IMG/VR virus record: IMGVR_UViG_3300045733_000691
Location: 1 to 33,691 of that record
Length of the DNA stretch: 33,691 nt
Origin: a virus
Direction: 5' to 3' (one strand)
The translations under genes and the position numbers were made by a program. Under the pieces are notes generated by a model that did not search any database, had not been told where the DNA came from, and saw nothing but the letters and a program-made list of their open reading frames with translations. Below, piece by piece: positions 17,005-22,994 of the stretch (positions are counted from its first letter, which is position 1; each line of letters starts with the position of its first letter).

Positions 17005-17424
17005 TTAGCCGATCTTTTCTTTAGTTTCTACTTGAATTTCTCCTACTTTTCTCTTTGGCTGTTTGGCAGAAACCTCTACATTTGGTGATTTCTCTTCGAG
17101 AGAATAAATCATGTTGTCTTTAGGGGTCGCAACCGTAACCGGAATGATCTCAATAGGTTTAACCTCGGAAGAAGATTCCTCTTTCCTGACAACTGAAGGA
17201 TTCAGAACGTCTACGGGAGCTTTCGTTATGATCGGAGCTTTGTCTGGAGGAGGAGGAGAAGTCGGTTGTAAAACTTCCGGTCTCACGTCAAAAGTCACCT
17301 CTTTAGGAGCCTTCACCTGAGCAGCAAGAGTCTGAGGATTGATGAACTCGTTACCAACAACTGCTGGACCGTTATCCGTTAAAAGGACGGTCCCCTTACC
17401 TGGAACGTAAATGTAATCGGCCAT
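17005..17424 (-). CDS. Proline-rich small structural protein, unknown function
   Basis: Seen: 139 residues, ATG with AAGGAGA upstream. The first ~30 residues form a compact beta segment with the VPGK motif shared with the neighbouring 123-residue protein. The rest is extended and rich in Pro, Val, Lys and Glu, including a run of four prolines, and ends in a basic/acidic tail. Such a layout (small folded head, long flexible tail) fits a capsid surface or internal linker protein. It lies in the run of small genes after the capsid gene. No family recognised. Confidence 0.57.
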   Translation of the reverse strand: MADYIYVPGKGTVLLTDNGPAVVGNEFINPQTLAAQVKAPKEVTFDVRPEVLQPTSPPPPDKAPIITKAPVDVLNPSVVRKEESSSEVKPIEIIPVTVATPKDNMIYSLEEKSPNVEVSAKQPKRKVGEIQVETKEKIG

Positions 17425-17453
17425 GTCTTTTCTCCTTAACTATGACGTCTTGT

Positions 17454-17798
17454 TTAGTACGCCGTATTGAACACTATGTAATCGAAAGTAGACCCTTCCG
17501 CGTCGGCGTGATCGTCATGCGTTACAACAAAACTTCCGTCGACAACAGAAGAAACGTAAATGCCGCTCGTCACGTTCGCTCCTCCTGCGATCATCGTGGC
17601 CGCCTTGGCAGAACTTGGCGTTATCATAACGTGAGCACCCGCAAGAATTTTTGGATCAGTAACAGTCGTGGTTCCAACACCACTTATGGTCAAAGTCCCC
17701 TTGATGAACCCTATGAAATCAGAGTCGTGTCCGTGTCCTGGCCATTTTTGGACAGGGTGCGAAAGGACACTAGCACTCGGAGTTGTTTGAGTAGTCAT
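17454..17798 (-). CDS. Small decoration/fibre protein, paralogue of the collagen-like protein C-terminus
   Basis: Seen: 114 residues, ATG with AGGAGAT upstream. The N-terminus has a His-rich peptide (KWPGHGHDSDFIGF). From about residue 33 to the end it aligns by eye with the C-terminal ~72 residues of the preceding collagen-like protein: both begin GTLTxxG, then a TTT strand, a xxITPSSA/FLFPTSSA strand, then G(I/L)YVSS and a final xFxYxI(V/Y) strand. This is a beta-sandwich-like module. Being encoded next to the long form and after the capsid gene, it is probably a capsid-surface or fibre-cap protein. Function inferred. Confidence 0.65.
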   Translation of the reverse strand: MTTQTTPSASVLSHPVQKWPGHGHDSDFIGFIKGTLTISGVGTTTVTDPKILAGAHVMITPSSAKAATMIAGGANVTSGIYVSSVVDGSFVVTHDDHADAEGSTFDYIVFNTAY

Positions 17799-17810
17799 TT
17801 TTATCTCCTA

Positions 17811-18668
17811 TTATGGCGAATAGATTAGGTAGCTGAAAGTTTCCGTACCAGCAGCAGTACCATGTGTTAACGTAAAACTGACACCGTTACTAATGCTGGA
17901 CACGTACAATCCAGTCACAAGAGCGGCACCAGCAGAACTGGTTGGGAACAAGAATATTCTCGCGTTCGTAACAGCTCCTGCGTCGGCTTTTGTGGTTGTC
18001 ACTCCGCCTGTTAGTGTCAACGTTCCTCTGGCAGCAGCCGCGATTCCAGAATAACCGGAAGTACCTATTCCAGAGTAACCTGAAACACCGGAGTAACCGG
18101 ACGCGCCAGGATTTGCTCCTGAATAACCAGATCCACCAGAATAACCCGAGTAGCCTGAAGCACTTACTCCAGAATAACCTGAGGTAGAAGTTCCCGAATA
18201 TCCAGAAGTACCAGAATATCCTGAAGCACCGGCGCCAGAGTAACCAGAAACACCGCTGCCTGAATAGCCGGAAACACCGCTACCAGAATAACCTGAAGTA
18301 CCGGAATAACCGGAAGCTCCATTGTTTCCGCTAATACCGGAATAACCGGACTTACCAGAAAAACCCGAATAACCGGAGGCTCCTGCAAAACCAGAGTAAC
18401 CTGAAGTGGTGACTCCAGAATAACCGGAAACGCCGCTGTAACCAGACTTACCGGAATAACCGGACGTAGAAGCTCCAGAATAACCGGAAGTTCCGCTGTA
18501 ACCAGAATCACCAGGATTTGCTCCGGAATATCCAGAGCTTCCGATAGCACCGGAGTAACCTGAAGTACCGACCCCAGTATAATCCGTTATTTCACTTAAG
18601 GCGTGAGCGTGATTATGAAATTCGTTTTCGTACTTAAAACCAGAAGACGGTATATAGTTTTGTGGCAT
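17811..18668 (-). CDS. Collagen-like fibre or capsid decoration protein
   Basis: Seen: 285 residues in three parts. Residues 1-33 form a short N-terminal anchor with HNHAHALSEITDYTG. Residues ~34-208 are Gly-X-Y collagen-like sequence, nearly all built from GYSG units (about 22), with a few one- or two-residue interruptions. Residues ~213-285 are a beta-rich C-terminal module duplicated in the next gene. Family knowledge: phage collagen-like proteins trimerise through such a cap domain and form thin fibres on heads or tail fibres. The position right after the major capsid gene favours a head fibre. Tyrosine-serine-rich triplets rather than proline-rich ones suggest a low-hydroxyproline bacterial-type triple helix. 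The ribosome binding site is GGGGGAAAG. Confidence 0.78.
   Translation of the reverse strand: MPQNYIPSSGFKYENEFHNHAHALSEITDYTGVGTSGYSGAIGSSGYSGANPGDSGYSGTSGYSGASTSGYSGKSGYSGVSGYSGVTTSGYSGFAGASGYSGFSGKSGYSGISGNNGASGYSGTSGYSGSGVSGYSGSGVSGYSGAGASGYSGTSGYSGTSTSGYSGVSASGYSGYSGGSGYSGANPGASGYSGVSGYSGIGTSGYSGIAAAARGTLTLTGGVTTTKADAGAVTNARIFLFPTSSAGAALVTGLYVSSISNGVSFTLTHGTAAGTETFSYLIYSP
18045..18569 (-). repeat. GYSG-encoding tandem low-complexity repeat
   Basis: Codes for about 22 GYSG units in Gly-X-Y register, with short spacers. The unit SGANPG appears twice (near residues 48-53 and 182-188), suggesting that a larger block was duplicated. Codons for the same peptide vary between copies (mixed third bases), so the repeat is kept for its protein rather than from very recent slippage. 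Reading frames on the same strand stay open by repeat structure and produce shadow ORFs that are not genes. Confidence 0.85.
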
Positions 18669-18691
18669 ATCTTTCCCCCATGTTAATTAAG

Positions 18692-18728
18692 AAAAAGGGG
18701 GACCACCAAGTTATCCTAGTAGTCCCCC
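18692..18728 (-). terminator. Rho-independent terminator downstream of the major capsid gene
   Basis: On the minus strand a GGGGGAC arm (18728-18722) pairs with GTCCCCC (18703-18697), a seven-base GC-rich stem that can extend by a few more pairs with mismatches through an 18-base loop. It is followed directly by TTTTTCTT (18696-18689). This is a textbook intrinsic terminator oriented for transcripts that have just passed the capsid gene. It lies 62 bases after the capsid stop and before the collagen-like gene. Confidence 0.75.
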
Positions 18729-18789
18729 CAGTTTCGCCTCGTGTTTACCTATACCTTTACGTTTTCTTCTCTGACCTGTTAGTTCCAGG

Positions 18790-20286
18790 TTAGAGGCTGA
18801 TGTTGATCACTCTCGTCCATTTTTGCGGAACGAAGATGACCGGCATCCCGTAAAGAAGGATCATCCACTTATAAGCCGGTGCGATGGTAGCAAGGTCCAT
18901 CTTTACCAGCGGAGCAAGTTGCCTGAAGGTCAATACGTCCGAAGTATTCTGACCGATGAAAGCCGTATAAGTATTCGGAAGTCTCCTTCCGTCCCAATCC
19001 ACCGTGGTCACAGCGTTTCCTAGAGGAATTCTCTGTACCCAGTAAACAGTTGCCGCTTGCGCAAGCGCCTGAGTGGCACACATGGGACTAAGGAAAATGT
19101 TGACAAATTCCGCAGCGTCGGCATCATTAGTGTCGGCAGAACCTAGAGTGATTCTGATCGATTGCGTGGTACCGTTTAACTGAATACAAGCTCCGGCAAT
19201 ACCTGCTGGAACTGTTGCAACACCACCGTCACCTTCGTAACCACGAGTCTCGCCGTACTTGTTCTCGAAGGTGTAATTGACCTTGTACCATCCAGCTGCC
19301 GGAACGTATCCTGTAGTAGGAGTTCCACCGCTGCTGGCGGTCATCGTCTTGCCAATAGCCGCTGCCATCGTCGTGCTCTTCAAGAGCTTGGACGCCGTAG
19401 GAATCGTTCTGGTCCTCTGGAGGAAATAGGTAGGCTTTAGATTGACCTTACCGGCCTGAGTCATCAAACTGTCCACGTTGATGTTAAGCTGGGTGTTTCC
19501 CGCAGGAGAAGGAAGTACGATACGCTGAGCTGCTGTACCAGCGAACTCGTCATTGATCTTCGCCAACAGTTGGTACGGAAGGTAAATGTCGGTAGGGAAA
19601 CCGAACTGGTCGACTACCGTCTGTGCCAAAGAGTTCACGACAGTCGTGAAAGGCGTGGTCGCCAAATTCACGTTACGCATGTCGTAGTTGTTTCCACCAC
19701 CAGTACCGATTCCGGTCGCTCCACCGATCTGTTGATCGATGCCTGCCCATTCCACGTATTCGGAAGCGTCACGGCCTTTATCGTTACCCCAGAAGAGGGC
19801 GTTTTCGATCTGGCGAAGCATCCACATGATGCCGTTGCTGTTTTCCTGAGCGATAACATCAGGAACCATCGTACGAACCAGGGTCATAGGGTGAGAGACC
19901 GAACGGGTCGTTCCCACGTACTTGACCAGGGCTACCTTACGTAAGTAGTCCGACGTGGTTGAGTAAGGAAGTTCACCTTCCGTAACGAACCCGCCAGTCT
20001 GCATTCCGTAAGAAGTCAGCTGGTTGTATTCCTCGGCGGTGCTGTAAGCAGGCGTCTTAGGAATGTCTTTCCAGAAATTGATGTGCTTGTCGGTGAAAGT
20101 TATGACCTTCAGCGAACTGTCGAGCGACTGAACACGTAGTGCCGCGCCGCCTGTGGTACCGTCTGTTACGATACCAGCGGTTGAGACTCCCGCCTGGAGA
20201 CCAAGAGAAGCAGCGCCTTCAAGCGCTTTGTTCAACTCTTGAACGTCTTGGCCGGACCCAATCCCGAATCCGTTAAAATCTAACAT
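18790..20286 (-). CDS. Major capsid protein (HK97 fold)
   Basis: Seen: 498 residues, ATG with CGGAGGACA upstream. The N-terminal half carries features typical of HK97-fold coat proteins of myophages: IVTDGTTGGAALRVQSLD, ITFTDKHINFWKDIPK (the spine/E-loop lead), and MLRQIENALFWGND. The C-terminal part is beta-rich with 'NKYGETRGYEG' and a terminal PVIFVPQKWTRVINISL strand. It follows protease and scaffold genes, the standard head order. No long charged delta domain is present at its N-terminus, so the separate scaffold gene probably supplies that function. Expect this to be the most abundant virion protein. The following terminator may serve to raise its transcript level relative to the genes after it. 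Confidence 0.85.
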   Translation of the reverse strand: MLDFNGFGIGSGQDVQELNKALEGAASLGLQAGVSTAGIVTDGTTGGAALRVQSLDSSLKVITFTDKHINFWKDIPKTPAYSTAEEYNQLTSYGMQTGGFVTEGELPYSTTSDYLRKVALVKYVGTTRSVSHPMTLVRTMVPDVIAQENSNGIMWMLRQIENALFWGNDKGRDASEYVEWAGIDQQIGGATGIGTGGGNNYDMRNVNLATTPFTTVVNSLAQTVVDQFGFPTDIYLPYQLLAKINDEFAGTAAQRIVLPSPAGNTQLNINVDSLMTQAGKVNLKPTYFLQRTRTIPTASKLLKSTTMAAAIGKTMTASSGGTPTTGYVPAAGWYKVNYTFENKYGETRGYEGDGGVATVPAGIAGACIQLNGTTQSIRITLGSADTNDADAAEFVNIFLSPMCATQALAQAATVYWVQRIPLGNAVTTVDWDGRRLPNTYTAFIGQNTSDVLTFRQLAPLVKMDLATIAPAYKWMILLYGMPVIFVPQKWTRVINISL

Positions 20287-20308
20287 TTTTGTCCTCCGTT
20301 AGAGTTTG

Positions 20309-21202
20309 TTAAAGACCTAGAGAAGCTCTGATGTTCTCAGGTATTACGTTTATGTCCCCAGAAGTCTCAAATCTGACTACCACTTGAGGATCTACCCCTT
20401 GGCCCTTGATTGACATGTCAAGAAGAGCAGAGGAGATCTCTGACTTTGACATTGTTGAGGTGCCTTCCATACTGTCGTTCTTCACTATGTCGGACTTTCT
20501 AAGGACCGACTTGCGAACGGAGAGCGCCTTCGTGATGTTGGAAAGAACCTTTTCTACCACTTCCATCTTTCCGGCGTATTCTTCTACCGTTTCTGCATAC
20601 TCGTTGTGCGATTTTTCCATGTCCTCAACCCTCTCGAGGGTCGCTTCAATGGAAGCGGCAAGACCGGTTCCTATGATTTCGGACTGAGAAGCCTTCGCAA
20701 AAGCGTCGGCGTATTTATCTTCAATCAAAGCAATGACTTCTTCCACGACGCTCTTGGCAATCTCCGCCTTAAACTGGTCGATATCAAGATAAACGGCCTC
20801 TGAAGAGGAAGAAGCTTTCTTGTGTTCTTTGGCTTCTTCTTCGGCAGACTCGTCTTTCTCGTGGTTTTTGTCTTTGTCATCCTCATCTTTCCCAAAATTC
20901 TTTTTTAGATTTGAAGAAGTGACAGACTTTTCGCCGCCTTCGTGTTTCTTGCTTTCTGGACGTGCTAGAGGAGCTTGACCTCCGCCTTCTTTAGCGAACT
21001 TGTATCCCTGCTCTTCTCCATCGTCTATTTCGACTCGAGGACCGCCTGGGTTTCCCTTATTTTGAGGATGAGTTCCAGAATTGGCTTTGTTCTTCTCTTT
21101 CCAGTCTTCGTCCTTTTTAGGAACACCTTGAATCGTGTGTTCGACGGCTTCTTGTGCCATGGCTTTATTGAGAAGATTGTCGATTTTTTCTAGTAATGAC
21201 AT
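20309..21202 (-). CDS. Capsid scaffold / prohead core protein
   Basis: Seen: 297 residues, ATG with TGGAGGA upstream. Residues ~25-135 are a highly charged, Lys/Glu/Asp/Ser-rich disordered stretch (DEDDKDKNHEKDESAEEEAK). Residues ~140-235 are probable coiled coil (VVEEVIALIEDKYADAF, then LERVEDMEKSHNEYAETVEE). A short C-terminal folded part (PQVVVRFETSGDINVIPENI) would contact the coat protein. Length, composition and location between protease and capsid genes are those of phage scaffolding proteins. Family knowledge: scaffolds guide prohead assembly and are then degraded by the protease. Confidence 0.72.
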   Translation of the reverse strand: MSLLEKIDNLLNKAMAQEAVEHTIQGVPKKDEDWKEKNKANSGTHPQNKGNPGGPRVEIDDGEEQGYKFAKEGGGQAPLARPESKKHEGGEKSVTSSNLKKNFGKDEDDKDKNHEKDESAEEEAKEHKKASSSSEAVYLDIDQFKAEIAKSVVEEVIALIEDKYADAFAKASQSEIIGTGLAASIEATLERVEDMEKSHNEYAETVEEYAGKMEVVEKVLSNITKALSVRKSVLRKSDIVKNDSMEGTSTMSKSEISSALLDMSIKGQGVDPQVVVRFETSGDINVIPENIRASLGL

Positions 21203-21222
21203 GTTTTTCCTCCACTGTCGGT

Positions 21223-21249
21223 AATGTAAATTAACGGAAAATGTAAATT
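21223..21249 (-). repeat. Direct repeat pair AATGTAAATT upstream of the scaffold gene
   Basis: The ten-base word AATGTAAATT occurs at 21223-21232 and 21240-21249 on the plus strand (17 bp apart), inside the 51-bp gap between protease and scaffold genes. The repeat is exact. It could be a binding site or simply AT-rich coincidence. No promoter box is evident beside it. Confidence 0.35.
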
Positions 21250-21253
21250 TTTC

Positions 21254-22201
21254 CTAAAAAATGTCGCTCTTTTCGAGAACATCAAAAAAATTATCCAATC
21301 CGCCAGCCTTTGTTATCAAACTTATGACTTCGTCAACCACAACGTCACTGGCTTTCGGATTAACCGATTTTATGATGTCGTGAAGTTCTTTTCTTGTTTC
21401 AAAAAGAAGAATAGATTTCTTCCTAAATTCATTTTCTATAGTTGGATCAGCCAATTCTTCTGTTTCTGGAGCTTCATCTTTTCTTTTGATCCTAACGCCT
21501 TCCAGAGATTGGGTTCTGGTGGCGGCATAACCGGTAGTTCCTTGTGTAACTATTCTGGGGGTAGAAACCGACGCCATAGCTCCAACAGAATAGTCTAACG
21601 CACTACCTGCGTCCTTTAATATATATTTTAAGATGTCGTCATACGAAGCAGGAACAATGGATTTGGTAAGATTGTCTATAGTTAACGTGGCTTTAATGTT
21701 AACCGGGATGTGAGTGATGGCGACATTAGTGATCCTTGCTTCCAGGATCTTGGACTTGTTCATTTCCGACCTTCTGGTGACCTTCCCCTCGATGGAAAAG
21801 CCCATATTCCTTGGATTACCTACGTCGTGAAGTTCGCAGATGAGATTCCACACGTGATTGGCCATCTCCGTCTTAAAAAGCATTCCCTTGACAAAAAGGC
21901 CCTTAGAATTTACGCTGGCTTCGGTCGGACATCCTATTATGTGGCTTGGAGAGTTGTTGTGCATCCAGTTGAACCAACCCTGGGACTTAAAATAACTTAT
22001 GTCCAGACCGTTTTGGACAACAACTTCGTTATCGGTATCAACGTTGTCTGTAGATGCCATTCCTTTGATTATTCTTTTGGTAGCGTTCTTAAGGTCAACC
22101 TTCCTGGCCTTCAAAATGTCCGGATCAACCTGTTCTTCACATATGTGAAGGTCGTCAGAAAATACGTTAAAATCGTCTTCTATCAGAATTTGTGTCGCCA
22201 T
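21254..22201 (-). CDS. Prohead protease (S78/HK97-type serine protease)
   Basis: Seen: 315 residues from the ATG at 22201, which has GGAG eight bases upstream; a TTG four codons earlier is possible but lacks a suitable ribosome binding site. The sequence has GWFNWMHNNSPSHIIG with a candidate catalytic histidine near residue 81, and NMGFSIEGKVTRRS with a candidate catalytic serine near residue 136. These are the H and S of the S78 family that includes HK97 gp4. The C-terminal ~110 residues are extra, ending in helices, and may be a core-binding tail. It is the first gene of the minus-strand transcript and precedes scaffold and coat genes. Reaction: self-cleavage, scaffold removal and trimming of capsid proteins during maturation. 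Confidence 0.82.
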   Translation of the reverse strand: MATQILIEDDFNVFSDDLHICEEQVDPDILKARKVDLKNATKRIIKGMASTDNVDTDNEVVVQNGLDISYFKSQGWFNWMHNNSPSHIIGCPTEASVNSKGLFVKGMLFKTEMANHVWNLICELHDVGNPRNMGFSIEGKVTRRSEMNKSKILEARITNVAITHIPVNIKATLTIDNLTKSIVPASYDDILKYILKDAGSALDYSVGAMASVSTPRIVTQGTTGYAATRTQSLEGVRIKRKDEAPETEELADPTIENEFRKKSILLFETRKELHDIIKSVNPKASDVVVDEVISLITKAGGLDNFFDVLEKSDIF

Positions 22202-22239
22202 TAACGTCTCCAAAATGGATTGTTTTCATAACTATACAT
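22201..22239 (-). CDS. Possible 12-codon leader peptide ORF before the protease
   Basis: A small ORF starts ATG at 22239 and reads MYSYENNPFWRR, with its TAA overlapping the protease ATG (TAATG). Many genes in this genome are coupled in exactly this way. There is no clear ribosome binding site at normal distance, though a GGAAAG hairpin stem lies upstream. It may be a translated leader that couples into the protease, or chance. Confidence 0.2.
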   Translation of the reverse strand: MYSYENNPFWRR

Positions 22240-22397
22240 TAAGAAGGAAAGTTGTCTTTCCTCGCTAATTTATCGATTGACGACAAGTCGAGAAACAAAA
22301 ATTTACGAGGTTCGTGTACATACATTTTAGGAAGGTGTATATTCTTATAAGTATTTAGAATCACACCTGGAAACCAGAAAACGAATAGAGGTACCAA
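22202..22397. promoter_or_regulatory. Divergent control region between head operons
   Basis: This 196-bp gap separates the minus-strand protease operon from the plus-strand terminase operon, so it should hold outward promoters in both directions. Plus strand: TATAAGTA at 22346-22353, one base off the T4 late box TATAAATA, with the terminase AGAGGT ribosome binding site about 35 bases on. Minus strand: GATAAATT at 22275-22268, a weaker match. A hairpin with a 7-base stem and 4-base loop lies at 22245-22262 at the predicted 5' end of the minus transcript. A gp55-like sigma gene in this window makes late-type boxes plausible. The boxes are weak evidence alone. Confidence 0.45.
22245..22262 (-). 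promoter_or_regulatory. Perfect 7-bp stem-loop in the protease mRNA leader
   Basis: AGGAAAG at 22245-22251 and CTTTCCT at 22256-22262 are exact reverse complements separated by a four-base loop. There is no following T-run, so it is not a terminator. At the 5' end of the leader it could protect the transcript or hide the purine-rich AGGAAAG from ribosomes. Confidence 0.4.
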
Positions 22398-22994
22398 ATG
22401 AGTGACGGTAATGACGGATTAAGAGACATGCAAAAAGAACTAAACGATTTGAATCGGTTAGTAAGGGCAAAAGAAGGTATAATAGAGAATAATCCCCAAC
22501 TGTCCAGTATCAAGAAAGTAAACACCGGTCTATCAATAGTAGAGATGGACAACGAAGAATTCTCCAGTCTGGTGGAAAAAGTTGCCACTATGCAGTTCGA
22601 AGGAAACAAGCGCCAAGACATCATGTTGTCGCTTGGATTGTCCAGCAAAGAATTCAAAGAAATAATTCTCAGTGCAGAATTCGAAGACATCAAACAGAAA
22701 TTAGTCCAAGATAACAAAACATATCTCATGGCAAAAATCCTCGGTAAGTTCGACGACGCCATAAATACTCTGTCAGACCTTCTTGTCACCGCGGACGAAG
22801 ATAAGGTTAGAATGCAATCAGCAGCCCTCTTGATAGAAAACGCCAAAGAACTGTTACAGGACGCTCTGAACGACAGGACCGCTTCTACCATATCACAAGT
22901 TGCCAAAGCAGCCGCTTCCGGTGGTGACGAGACCACGATCAGGCTGGCAGAATTCGTCATAGGTAAACGGAAAGAACGCGGACTTGACCAGTAA
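22398..22994 (+). CDS. Terminase small subunit candidate
   Basis: Seen: 198 residues, ATG with AGAGGT seven bases upstream. Helical and charged. Residues ~65-95 (EGNKRQDIMLSLGLSSKEFK) resemble a helix-turn-helix of the small-terminase DNA-binding type. The centre (KTYLMAKILGKFDDAINTL) is a helix fitting the oligomerisation domain. The C-terminus is basic. It is immediately before, and overlaps by eleven bases, the large terminase, the standard arrangement. Family knowledge: small terminase rings recognise viral DNA and regulate the large subunit motor. Sequence similarity within this family is low, so position carries much of the weight. Confidence 0.68.
   Translation: MSDGNDGLRDMQKELNDLNRLVRAKEGIIENNPQLSSIKKVNTGLSIVEMDNEEFSSLVEKVATMQFEGNKRQDIMLSLGLSSKEFKEIILSAEFEDIKQKLVQDNKTYLMAKILGKFDDAINTLSDLLVTADEDKVRMQSAALLIENAKELLQDALNDRTASTISQVAKAAASGGDETTIRLAEFVIGKRKERGLDQ

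Noticed and set aside
18164-18550. 128-codon ORF in another minus frame across the GYSG repeat
   Set aside because: Repeat-derived open frame with a hydrophobic low-complexity product. The GYSG frame has the start, the ribosome binding site and a folded C-terminal module.
18045-18569. Possible CRISPR-like or minisatellite array
   Set aside because: The repeats are in a continuous reading frame, have no constant spacers, and code for Gly-X-Y collagen-like protein.
22361-22960. 199-codon minus-strand ORF opposite the small terminase
   Set aside because: Ser/Leu-rich mirror of a helical acidic gene. It lies across the divergent control region and lacks a ribosome binding site.
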